Assembly (NCBI RefSeq): GCF_003353055.1
Contig: NZ_QKWJ01000043.1
Location: 11,855 to 59,937, forward strand
Origin: Cupriavidus lacunae
GTDB lineage: Bacteria; Pseudomonadota; Gammaproteobacteria; Burkholderiales; Burkholderiaceae
DNA length: 48,083 bases
Reading direction: 5' to 3'
The notes under the pieces were generated by a model that was not told the DNA's origin, did no database searches, and saw only the letters and a program-made list of their open reading frames with translations. Position 1 is the stretch's first letter, and every line of letters starts with the position of its first letter. A program made the position numbers and the translations under genes. Of this stretch, positions 15,776 through 23,639 are shown piece by piece.

Positions 15776-16099
15776 ATGACGTATGTCGTCACCGAGCCCT
15801 GTATCAATTGCCGCCACGGAGACTGCATCGAAGTTTGTCCGGTTCAGGCTTTCCACCAGGGACCAAATTTCATGGTCATCGATGCCGAGGTGTGTATTAA
15901 CTGCTCAATCTGCGAGGTCGTATGTCCGGTGTCTGCCATCAAGAGCCACTTTGATTTGGCACCTCACGAGGTAGAGTTTGTCGAAATCAATCGACGCATG
16001 GCAGAGCAATGGCCTGTAGTCACGATTGCATCGCAGCCCCTTCCCGACGCCGAGGTCTGGGCATCCAGGAGCGATAAGAGAAGCCTCTTGAAGCTATGA
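15776..16099 (+). CDS. fdxA: 7Fe ferredoxin, FdxA type ([3Fe-4S][4Fe-4S])
   Basis: The 107-residue product begins TYVVTEPCINC as FdxA ferredoxins do. The Cys pattern in the first cluster region is C9, C12, C17, C21-Pro, and in the second C40-x2-C43-x2-C46-x3-C50-Pro, which fits one 3Fe-4S and one 4Fe-4S cluster. The C-terminal tail (EINRRMAEQWPVVT and PLPDAEVW) is the standard FdxA extension. ATG 15776 follows CGGAGGAAACC directly. It is probably cotranscribed with the cupin gene. The 3' end overlaps, tail to tail, the open frame of a truncated DsbD/CcdA-like gene, which suggests a recombination joint just beyond this gene. FdxA proteins are low-potential electron carriers. Confidence 0.93.
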   Translation: MTYVVTEPCINCRHGDCIEVCPVQAFHQGPNFMVIDAEVCINCSICEVVCPVSAIKSHFDLAPHEVEFVEINRRMAEQWPVVTIASQPLPDAEVWASRSDKRSLLKL

Positions 16100-16430
16100 G
16101 ATTCATGGCCGCGCGCCAACTGCCGAGGGCCACGAGCGGCCGGCTGATCCATTCGGCAACCTGGTTGGAAAGCAAGGTAAGGCCAAGCACGGCGAGCACG
16201 GCCAGGGCGACGATGCGGCCGTACTGGTTGGCGCGGACGGCCCAGCCGCCGCCAATGGCGGCCAGCGTGGCGACCACAGCGAAGGTGAGTGCCATGCCCA
16301 TCAGCATGGGCAGTCCATTGCGCGCGAACGGGCGGTCTGCCCGCGCGAATACGAAAGGCAGCACCGGCAGGATGCACGGACTAAGGATGGTCAATACACC
16401 CCCGAGGTAGGCAAGGATCAGTAAAAGCAT
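16020..16430 (-). pseudogene. Truncated CcdA/DsbD-like cytochrome c biogenesis membrane protein
   Basis: ATG 16430 has a good ribosome binding site (GGAGG). It opens a frame whose first hundred residues match the transmembrane region of CcdA/DsbD-type thiol-disulfide transporters: LLLILAYLGGVLTILSPCIL, PVLPFVFARADRPF, and following hydrophobic segments up to about RPLVALG. After that the similarity stops. The frame continues through unrelated codons antisense to the fdxA 3' end and stops at 16020. Intact relatives are well over 200 residues and have a second Cys-containing half, so this is a 3'-truncated gene. The break is close to 16100-16125. The reactive first Cys (SPC) is present, but the partner Cys is lost, so it should be non-functional. 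Confidence 0.75.
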
Positions 16431-16582
16431 GAAGGCAACCTCCGCGGCAGGTTCGTGGTGCTGATCGCACGGCCCCGCGCTTGGGTTATGTCCCAGCGTG
16501 CGCGAGGCCATGGGGGCATGCCGACTGGCCAAGGTGTCAGCCTTCGGGCCAGAGCGGGCACCCTCACTGGGTTGATCAGCGG

Positions 16583-17347
16583 TCAATTCGCCTGATTCGC
16601 AGCCGTTTCGATCACTCGAGCAACCGTGGCTGGCTGAGAGATGAAGACAGCGTGGCTTGCGTTGACTTCGGTAACCTTGGCACCCGACCGTTGATACATC
16701 CAGCGCTGAAGCTGAGGGCTCACTACGTGGTCCTGGGTGGTCAGAATGGCGTAGCTAGGCTTGTTCCGCCATGCCGCGACGGACACAGGTGCCCCCAGGG
16801 CTTTCTCAGCGAGTTGCTGCTGCGAGTCCGCCAGGAATTGCGCGTCCGCCGGTGAGACATCCGATGCATAGGTCTCGCGGAATTTCGCTGGGGGGAGGAA
16901 GAAGAACTTGTCTGGAGTCGCTCGCATGGCATCGTTGGGCGGAGCGAACTTTGACAGCAGTTGACCGCTGGCTTCCCCTGCATCGGGTTGGAGTGCGGCG
17001 ACATAGACGAGCATTTTGACCTTGGGGTCGACGCCTGCGCCCGTGATCACGGAGCCGCCATAGCTATGGCCGACCAGCACGACAGGCCCCTTCTGCTGAT
17101 CAATAGCGCGCTTGGTGGCGTCGATGTCCTCGGTGAGGCCAGTGAGCGGCTCTTGCACCATGGTCACGTGGTAACCATCCTTGGACAGGATGTCGTAAAC
17201 GGCCCGCCAGCCCGAGCCATCCACCAGTGCGCCGTGGACGATAACGATATCTTTCTCTTTCGCAGCCGGCTTTGACTCGGCGTGAGCCATCGCACCGCCC
17301 ATGGCGATCATGATGGCAATCGCAAACTTCTTTTGCAGCGTAAACAT
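16583..17347 (-). CDS. Exported alpha/beta hydrolase (paralogue of 11203-11979)
   Basis: The 254-residue product has a signal peptide (about 1-23, ending AMAHA) and the same hydrolase scaffold as the gene at 11203-11979. The oxyanion strand is IVIVHGALVDGSGW, the nucleophile elbow is GHSYGG and the late His is in ASHAVFISQP. Long stretches such as VVLVGHS and LVYVAAL-PDAG are shared. ATG 17347 follows GGAG at a normal distance. It is followed on the same strand by the truncated CcdA-like gene and preceded, 29 bases away, by the ABM-type gene, with which it is probably cotranscribed. The divergent GlxA-type regulator is the likely controller. Confidence 0.92.
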   Translation of the reverse strand: MFTLQKKFAIAIMIAMGGAMAHAESKPAAKEKDIVIVHGALVDGSGWRAVYDILSKDGYHVTMVQEPLTGLTEDIDATKRAIDQQKGPVVLVGHSYGGSVITGAGVDPKVKMLVYVAALQPDAGEASGQLLSKFAPPNDAMRATPDKFFFLPPAKFRETYASDVSPADAQFLADSQQQLAEKALGAPVSVAAWRNKPSYAILTTQDHVVSPQLQRWMYQRSGAKVTEVNASHAVFISQPATVARVIETAANQAN

Positions 17348-17376
17348 TTGAATCTCCAGGTTCTATGGACAGGACG

Positions 17377-17682
17377 TCAGGCCAGCTTGTTCTTCATGGC
17401 TAGAACGTCGAACTGCTCGACCGAAGGCGGGCATGCCAGCATCTCGTCGACCCGCGCCATCAGGGTCTGGGCCATGTTGCCGACGAGGTGTGCCTGGCGA
17501 TCCTCTTCACTCGCAAAGGCGTCGAACACGCCGAACGTGGCCGGCGATAGCCTGAGGGCGAACCAGATCGGCGTGGTCGTCTCCCGATTTGTCATTTCCA
17601 GGCCGGCGGCAAGAAAGTCCGCTACCGCCTGCTCTTTTCCCGGCTTGGCCTCAAGCCGGACAAATAGTGCTTTCCTGATCAT
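17377..17682 (-). CDS. Antibiotic biosynthesis monooxygenase (ABM)-domain protein
   Basis: The 101-residue product is a dimeric alpha-beta barrel protein of the ABM family: KALFVRLEAKPGKEQAVADF at the start, TTPIWFALRLSPATFGVFDAF in the middle and an EEDRQAHLVGNMAQTL helix. These proteins act as cofactor-free monooxygenases or binding proteins; no metal or flavin site is visible. ATG 17682 is preceded by GGAG; an in-frame upstream Met at 17718 lacks a site. It is the first gene of the unit that continues into the alpha/beta hydrolase, and it is divergent from the GlxA-type regulator. Confidence 0.88.
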   Translation of the reverse strand: MIRKALFVRLEAKPGKEQAVADFLAAGLEMTNRETTTPIWFALRLSPATFGVFDAFASEEDRQAHLVGNMAQTLMARVDEMLACPPSVEQFDVLAMKNKLA

Positions 17683-17792
17683 CTTCGTTTCTCCAGTGTC
17701 CGCGTGCGGGAGGCTCACGTTGAGGGGGACTTTACAAACGGAGCGCGCTGGGAAACACTGACCGGATTGACAACTTTGATATCAATCCTGCC

Positions 17793-18752
17793 ATGCGAGT
17801 TTCTGTTCTCGCGCTGGAAGGCGTGTTCGATACCGGCCTCACCTCCGTCCTCGATGCCTTGACGACAGCCAACAAACTTGCGCACGCAACAGGGATGGCC
17901 ACGCCGGGCTTCGAAATCACCGTGGTGGGTGTGCGGCCACAAGTACGCACGGCGCTTGGGCTGCAGGTGCCCGTCCGCGATATCGCGGACGCCCCCCGCC
18001 CGGATTGGGTCGTCGTACCGGCGCTCGGCGCAATCACGGCCGATCAGCTCGTGCCTGCGCTTGGCCAGGACGACGTGTTCGATGCGTTGGGCGCTTTGCG
18101 TACGTGGCAGAATGCCGGCGCCCGCATTGCAGCCGCTTGTACGGGTACGTTTGTGCTGGCAGAAAGCGGCATGCTCAATGGATACGAAGCAACGACGACC
18201 TGGTGGCTTACACCGTTGTTCCGGCAGCGCTACCCGGACGTGCACCTGGATGCGAATCGAATCATCGTCCCCAGCGGCGCAACAGTCACGGCAGGGGCCG
18301 CGCTCAGCCATCTCGACCTTGCGCTCTGGTTGATCCGCAATAACAGCCCTGAGCTTGCAGCGCTCGTTGCCAGGTACCTCGTATTCGATACGCGACTGTC
18401 GCAGTCCGCCTATGCGATCACCGATCACCTCAGCCATTCGGACCCGCTGGTCGAGCGTTTCGACCGCTGGGTGCGCGACCACCTCGACACGGCGATCACG
18501 CTCGATTCGGCCGCCGAAGCGCTGGCAACCAGCAAGCGGACATTGACGCGACGCCTGAATGAAGTGCTCGGCAAGACGCCGATCGAATACATTCAAACGC
18601 TGCGGATCGAGCGTGCCGTTCATTTGCTGAAGACCAGCAAAGACAGCGTCGATCGAATCGCCGAACAGGTTGGCTACGCGGATGGGGTGACGCTGCGCAC
18701 GCTGCTGCGCCGGAGACTGGGCAAGGGCGTACGTGAACTGCGCGCATCCTGA
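17793..18752 (+). CDS. GlxA-type transcriptional regulator (DJ-1/PfpI domain plus AraC HTH)
   Basis: The 319-residue product joins an N-terminal DJ-1/PfpI-like domain (about 1-165, with elbow AAACTGTFVLAESG) to a C-terminal AraC/XylS DNA-binding domain (about 215-315). The latter includes LDSAAEALATSKRTLTRRLN, EVLGKTPIEYIQTLRIERA and VDRIAEQVGYADGVTLRTLL. This is the GlxA architecture; the DJ-1 part usually senses a ligand rather than catalysing a reaction. It is divergent from the ABM/hydrolase unit with about 110 bases between, which include one GGAAAC (17751-17756). It is the probable local activator. The ribosome binding site before ATG 17793 is weak. Confidence 0.92.
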   Translation: MRVSVLALEGVFDTGLTSVLDALTTANKLAHATGMATPGFEITVVGVRPQVRTALGLQVPVRDIADAPRPDWVVVPALGAITADQLVPALGQDDVFDALGALRTWQNAGARIAAACTGTFVLAESGMLNGYEATTTWWLTPLFRQRYPDVHLDANRIIVPSGATVTAGAALSHLDLALWLIRNNSPELAALVARYLVFDTRLSQSAYAITDHLSHSDPLVERFDRWVRDHLDTAITLDSAAEALATSKRTLTRRLNEVLGKTPIEYIQTLRIERAVHLLKTSKDSVDRIAEQVGYADGVTLRTLLRRRLGKGVRELRAS

Positions 18753-19660
18753 CGATTGTTGGCAAAAGGTACGTACGGGAGTAGTGCGATCCTTTTCACT
18801 GTACGCAGCGAACAACTGGCTCAGGGATCGGACGCATCGCTAGCCACTGCCGGCGCTGCTTACTGCGTTGCAGCCTCGGCGCGGAATGCCACGGATATTG
18901 GCCGTCGAGCGTTGATCCCGCGTGGATGGATTCGAATTTGGCTTGATTGGTCATGCCGGAACCGCTAGTGCGGCCAGATGCCGCAGCGGCTCAGCGGGTT
19001 GAGGACGTCGGCTTGGCGGGGGGCTTCACGATCCCACAATGGGCTGGTGGCTGCCTTCACACTGGAGCACGCGAAAAAATATTACAAGTGACCGAATTTG
19101 GGTTGACCGGATCGGCTGGTGGGCCGTCCGACGCGATCCGGGCACGAATGTCCGTTCTTTGATGCGAGGCGGCCGCTTGAATGGCCAACCGAGCCCGAAA
19201 GCGAACGGCACAAGATGGCTCGAATGCGGAAGTCCATCGCGAACCGCGGACCCGCTGGCCCTTTTGATCTTCGGAGCTTCCGCAGTCGACCCTTCTCGGC
19301 CATAGCACACCTCATCCGGCGAACGGCGGGTTTCAGGGGTATCGGTCGTCCCCTTCCGAACTTTGTTCGGCAACTTCTCGGCCTTTCCAGGCGGTCGCAG
19401 CATCGCACCGAAGGTGATCAAGCACCGTGACATGGACGCCCGCGCGTCCGAAAACACTGATGAATTATCCGCCCCCTATGCGGCCACCGATACGGTTAAC
19501 ACGGGACAAGAGCAGCACCCGGAGACCCTGCTCGATGAAAGGGTTAGGATCACTGGTTTTGGGGGCGAAGAATGCACTGCCCCATTTAGACGCCGCACTA
19601 GGTATGGAGGCGTTCGCTTCACCAGAAGAGGCCTGGGTCGGAGTGGGCAGCTATGTTGAT
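18753..19660. other. Gene-free decayed stretch
   Basis: About 900 bases with only short overlapping ORFs on both strands and no motif, signal or ribosome binding site that supports a gene. The sequence around 19140-19310 (CGAATGTCC, GCGGCCGCTTGAATGGCC, AATGCGGAAGTCC) has the look of dispersed non-coding repeats that fill intergenic gaps in these genomes. That impression is from memory, not a match within the window. Confidence 0.45.
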
Positions 19661-19981
19661 TTACATCTGTCTTGGTGATGATTCTGGAATTGTGGTTGAA
19701 GTTAATTCCGTGGACTCTTGCTTGGATTGAGGTCGTGACGGCACAGGGATGAAGTGCGGCATAAGTGTAGCGATTATTGCCGCGAATGCGAAGAATAGAA
19801 CCCATCTGTTTTGAGCCTTGCTTCGAGCTTCAAACGCGTCAATCATTGTGCGTAGTAGATGAATCCTGACCAGTTCGCATGTTTGCTCGTACTCAGCAGC
19901 GTTGTTGAACGGATCATTGGCCCCGCCTCGGCAGAGCCACGTGCTGCATTCAGTAATGCGTGATACGGCTTGCTGTTTCAA
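19661..19981 (-). pseudogene. Membrane-anchored ORF fragment, 3' part of a frame-broken locus
   Basis: The 106-residue frame has a soluble N-terminal part (NNAAEYEQTCELVRIHLLRT and MIDAFEARSKAQNRW) and one clear membrane segment (VLFFAFAAIIATLMPHFIPV, about residues 62-82), ending in a polar Ser/Thr tail. It begins at a TTG inside the preceding frame (19950-20201), with no ribosome binding site of its own. The two frames read naturally as one protein if a frameshift near 19955-19975 is assumed. Its base composition is lower in GC than the neighbours. I do not recognise a named family. Confidence 0.45.
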
Positions 19982-20201
19982 TGGAGCCAGAACGAATCGA
20001 CTCCCGGATTCTCTCGGCTACTGCGGCGCGTTCATCGACTTGGTTCATGCAAGCTCCAGCAGTACGTTTTGATTCAATCGCTGACTCGACATACTTTTCG
20101 TACTTTGCCGAAAGCTTCTGAAATCTAATACCAAAGTGCGGCAAGTGCGGCGAAGACGAGTAATGCCAGAAAACGTGTTTGCCACCAAGGTAACGAGTCA
20201 A
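19950..20201 (-). pseudogene. Hypothetical ORF between two membrane-protein frames
   Basis: The 83-residue frame opens with TTG overlapping the stop codon of the upstream frame (ATTGA). It reads YLGGKHVFWHY, then FQKLSAKYEKYVESAIESKR, a plausible continuation of the upstream membrane protein after a one-base frameshift. An internal ATG at 20049 (MNQVDERAAVAERIRESIRS) could instead start a second small protein that continues, after another shift, into 19661-19981. No family is recognised. The chain of overlaps suggests decay rather than three designed genes. Confidence 0.4.
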
Positions 20202-20575
20202 TCGGTGAATAGAAGTGGTATTATTGCCACCATGGCGCCACGAGCCACTCGATCTCTAGTACTGCGTATATCCATTTCCTTCGCGAGATCTGGCTCATTG
20301 CAAATGGCAAATACGTGAAGTAGCTGAGAACTTCTACGTGCTCCATGCACCCGTTCAATCCGTTTCTTGAGCCAGTGCGTTGCGTGATACCCAAGCAGAT
20401 CGCAGATCATGCCAACAACATAGAAGGAAGGAATCAGCGCCGCTATTGCGAAGCCAAGCAGGTCTTTGCTCGCAAACCTAGTGAAGAAAGATGACTGCAA
20501 AAACGCTGGAACGAGCCACAGCGCCGCAACAGCACCAATCACGAGATACTCGACGAGCACGGCAAGCGCCTTCAT
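20198..20575 (-). CDS. Hypothetical membrane protein, probably truncated by a frameshift
   Basis: The 125-residue frame starts at ATG 20575 behind a strong ribosome binding site (AGGAGGAG). It has two hydrophobic segments near the N-terminus (LVEYLVIGAVAALWLVPAFL and LLGFAIAALIPSFYVVGMI), then a basic, cytosolic stretch (THWLKKRIERVHGARRSSQLL) and AKEMDIRSTRDRVARGAMVA leading into a further hydrophobic run (IIPLLF) that ends abruptly. The next frame begins in the overlapping TTG, so the natural protein probably continued. The family is not recognised. Function is unknown; it lies in a lower-GC pocket between decayed mobile elements. Confidence 0.6.
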   Translation of the reverse strand: MKALAVLVEYLVIGAVAALWLVPAFLQSSFFTRFASKDLLGFAIAALIPSFYVVGMICDLLGYHATHWLKKRIERVHGARRSSQLLHVFAICNEPDLAKEMDIRSTRDRVARGAMVAIIPLLFTD

Positions 20576-21101
20576 TGCCCACTCCTCCTATTGGCCAATT
20601 CAACCTACACTTGCGGCTGGTCGGCAACGCTTGCTTCCGTGCCTCTAGTACTACCGGACCAACCCTAGACTGTGAGTAGCGATTGAAAGCGATAGAGATT
20701 CTTCGGGCGGACCATTACCTTGCGAACACCGTGCACTAGCCGAAAGAAATCGTGAAAACAATAATAACCTTTAGATTTTGTCCAGCTAAAAGGCAAGTAA
20801 AAGTCGTTCACACCAGAGCTAATTTTTATTCAGGGTGTTTCTCTCCTGATACGACGTAGTCTGCTCGAACGTCAACGCGGTTTTGCACGAGGCGACAGTG
20901 GGGCATTGGGTCAACCATATGGAGGCTGCGGTCGGCAGCCATCCTAAGCCATGCTCGCTGCATCGCCATCGGCACTGCCGGACATGACCACACGCACGCA
21001 GAGCGGGATCATGCCGTCAAATCCATCGAACACGCGCCAATAAAAGACGTGCGGCATGACACCTATCATCGTCGAGCGCCCACGCGTGCACGGCTGCTGC
21101 T

Positions 21102-21133
21102 TTGGCCGATGCCCCGCCGGGGGCATTGGCCAA
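21102..21133. repeat. Strong GC-rich stem-loop
   Basis: TTGGCC-G-ATGCCCC (21102-21115), a GCCG loop and GGGGCAT-T-GGCCAA (21120-21133) make a 14-bp stem with one G/T position, which is a wobble pair in RNA. There is no T-run after it. It may be a REP-like unit or the terminus of a lost element. Confidence 0.6.
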
Positions 21134-21392
21134 CGGAAGACCGCTACCTAGGCGAAGCCGACGTCCTAATGTCCGTGCAACGGCGTGGATGAGCGGCCGG
21201 AGATGCCCGGAAGGCGACCGCAGGGCCTGCCTCGGTCGTCGCTTGCCGACCCCTTGATAGATAGTCCGTCGCGCTTGTGCGTCGCTCTAGTTGGCGGCGA
21301 TGCCAATTGACGTCGACTCTGGCAAGCCTTGCCACCCCCCTGTCCGGCATCTAGTGCCACGCGCTCCCCAACTGCACATAGACTGCATTCTG

Positions 21393-21533
21393 ATCCTTGC
21401 TGTGGGCGAAATCCAGGCCAACGGCAAATACTTCAGCGGCGAGGAAATCTTCGGCTGCGAGCAGGCCGGAGTCACGCCATTCGTCTCAACGTCGATGACG
21501 TCCGCGGCCAGGGTTCCCGCGAGGTTCTGGAAA
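21393..21533 (+). pseudogene. IS1182-like transposase fragment
   Basis: A short stretch of one frame, with GKYFSGEEIFGCEQAGVTPF at its core, matches the conserved block around the late acidic residue of IS1182-family DDE transposases (typically GYF-GEEI-ACE-AGITPYVP). Similarity fades on both sides, and the surrounding frame has no start or end of the family. It is a relic of an insertion sequence. Confidence 0.6.
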
Positions 21534-21790
21534 GCACATCAAGAAGAGATCCTCCTCGCCCAAAACACTTGCGATGCCAGCCCATCTGCCGGGTCAATGC
21601 TGCGTTGTGGACTCGACCGACCCTTCAGCGGGCACTTCTGAGCAGCCCAATGCACCGACCGACGACACCATTCGGTGTCGACCACTACAGAATGACAACA
21701 CCTTCTGTTTGATGGTCGAATCTCTATGGTCTAGAACAAGTTGAGAGCACGTTAGCCATGGGAAGGAATGCTGTCCTCAGGAGAATCGAT

Positions 21791-22915
21791 ATGAAGCTTG
21801 CACCCCTTCTGCTGGTGGCGTCCTTTGCGCTGACGTCCTGTGCAACCACCTTCTCTGGCACGCCAACCGATGGACCACAGGCGGGCCAGGTGGTCCGTTT
21901 CTTCCCGTCCATGGCAAGCAAGGTGAATGAAAGCCAGTGGCTTTTGCAAATTCAGGGCCGCATCTACGAACCTGCGGAAGCAAGCCAGTTCCGCCAGGGT
22001 CTGGTCAAGGCGTTCGCACTGCGCGTACATCCCAGCGGGGATCCGGAAATCTACAGACGGCGCGCGGGACTTTTTCTATCCGATAGTCAAGGTAATGCTG
22101 TAGTGACCGTCGAAATAGGGGGGAAATCAGTACGACTACCGCCTTCCGATGCTGCCGGCTACTTCAGTGGCAAGGTCCTGATGACGGACGCCGAGGCGAA
22201 GTCGTTTGCGAAGGAAGGAGTGATCACATTCGAATCCTTGCCCGCCGGTGGAAATCAAGAGCGATTTACGGGAACCGTCGTATTGGTTCCGGACAAGGGA
22301 CTGACCGTTGTGACGGACATGGACGACACAATCAAGCAAACATGCGTGCTGGACAGGGACAAAATGCTTGCCAATACCTTCTCGAATGAGTTCAGAGATG
22401 TACCAGGCATGGCTGACCTTTATCGATCATGGGAGACGACATACGGTCCCGGGATCCACTTTCACGTCGTGTCAGCCGGTCCATGGCAACTCAATGAGCC
22501 GCTTGCGGAGTTTGTCATTGCGAAGAATTTTCCAGTTTTCACCTGGGACATGCGATCGATTGATATCCCGAATATCCAGGCTGGCTTGCAGGAACTCACG
22601 GATCAAAGCAAAGACCGGATAAGAGATTTCAAAATTGAAAAAATTCGTGCTCTGATGCAACGCTTTCCCGATCGCCATGTCATCTTGGTCGGAGATTCTG
22701 CGGAGAGGGATCCCGAGGCGTACCAACAGATTCGTTCCGAATTCGAAAACCGGGTCGATGCCATTTATATTCGGAAGGTTCCCGAGGAGTGTCAAAAGGA
22801 GGATAGGAGAGACTATGCTTCCTTACCGCTCCGCCTTTTCAGTGACCCGGCGGAACTCCCGCGCTCTGCACCAAATCGCGATGGAAGAGGGATCGCCGAG
22901 ACCGGCCGGTGGTAG
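21791..22915 (+). CDS. Lipoprotein with App1/DUF2183 (phosphatidate phosphatase-like) domain
   Basis: The 374-residue product has a lipoprotein signal (LLLVASFALTSC, Cys at about residue 17), so it should be anchored to the outer or inner membrane facing the periplasm. The C-terminal half is an App1/DUF2183 catalytic domain of the HAD superfamily. It has the VVTDMDDTIKQT motif (DxDxT), a FHVVSAGPWQL strand, a Lys-containing FKIEKIRALMQRFP helix, and the late acidic HVILVGDSAERDPEAY. Fungal App1 is a Mg-dependent phosphatidate phosphatase, so dephosphorylation of a lipid phosphate is a reasonable guess. ATG 21791 follows AGGAGAA. An upstream in-frame ATG at 21758 is less likely because it would precede the signal with charged residues. 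It stands alone. Confidence 0.88.
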   Translation: MKLAPLLLVASFALTSCATTFSGTPTDGPQAGQVVRFFPSMASKVNESQWLLQIQGRIYEPAEASQFRQGLVKAFALRVHPSGDPEIYRRRAGLFLSDSQGNAVVTVEIGGKSVRLPPSDAAGYFSGKVLMTDAEAKSFAKEGVITFESLPAGGNQERFTGTVVLVPDKGLTVVTDMDDTIKQTCVLDRDKMLANTFSNEFRDVPGMADLYRSWETTYGPGIHFHVVSAGPWQLNEPLAEFVIAKNFPVFTWDMRSIDIPNIQAGLQELTDQSKDRIRDFKIEKIRALMQRFPDRHVILVGDSAERDPEAYQQIRSEFENRVDAIYIRKVPEECQKEDRRDYASLPLRLFSDPAELPRSAPNRDGRGIAETGRW

Positions 22916-23639
22916 CCCGTTTGGGGATGACCGCCTCACCGAAGCAACCGCGCAACGCTGCATCGCCAGAGAAGCAATGTCGCCCATGACGAGGGGAGGT
23001 ACATGATGCGAGCCTTGACGGCCCTGACGAGCGCCGTCGGAGTGTGAACGTCTCTTATGCGTATATCCGACATTCGAATGTCCGTGTCGAAGCGGGGCCA
23101 GCGGCTGCAGATGGCCGATCTCGGTCCGATAGCCGCCGCGAAACCGCGACCGTCTCTGACCGACCCCTCGCCGTCATTCGGATCGCCGCGACGGCAACGG
23201 CCGTTCTCAAAAGTCAGGCGGCCATTCGCTCGCGCTGGGTCGTCTGCAATTTGTCAGGCAACTTCCTTTTTCGACGTAACGCCGCCCGACGACTCAAATT
23301 ACTGGGAGCGGTCATTGGCCGTTGTACACGCGGACCCGCTACTGGCCTGATTTGCCGAGACTCGTGCCGTGACACTTTTAATCTGCGCTACGACAAGCGC
23401 ATCAAGCCCGACGCGAGTGAAGCGCTTCACCATCCGTGGGTATTTCGCTTCCCCCTCCGCATGCCCGCTTCGGTCCGGTTCTACGAACGTAATGGCCAGT
23501 GGATCTGATGTCGGTGTTTGGAAAGCCGTGCGGACGCCAGAAAACCGCTTGTCAATCAGAATTAACAATTCGTCAATTCTCCAGGGAGATGTAAATGTCC
23601 TAATCTGATCCCAGTCATCCGCATAGGGAGGAGACCATC
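22916..23639. other. Intergenic region upstream of the Tc toxin operon
   Basis: About 720 bases without a supported gene. It contains a perfect 14-bp palindrome GACATTCGAATGTC (23069-23082), copy B of the dispersed repeat (23112-23166) and an AT-rich stretch (about 23549-23585) that is the most likely promoter area for the operon beginning at 23640. I could not fix a convincing -35/-10 pair. Overlapping ORFs on both strands lack ribosome binding sites. Confidence 0.45.
23112..23166. repeat. Dispersed intergenic repeat, copy B
   Basis: Its last 27 bases (23140-23166) match 1656-1682 at 25 of 27 positions in the same orientation, and the first part is also similar to 1629-1655. It lies in the gap before the Tc operon. 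Confidence 0.55.

Larger units (their letters stand above)
20576..21790. other. Gene-free region with a transposase remnant and a strong hairpin
   Basis: About 1.2 kb without an intact gene. The first 250 bases (to about 20850) are AT-richer and serve as upstream sequence for the minus-strand membrane protein. The rest contains a long GC-rich hairpin (21102-21133) and a fragment of an IS1182-like transposase (about 21393-21533). Confidence 0.5.

Noticed and set aside
23069..23082. Perfect palindrome GACATTCGAATGTC as an operator
   Set aside because: It lies more than 550 bases before the Tc operon, inside repeat-like DNA, with no promoter beside it. A palindrome of this length is not enough on its own.
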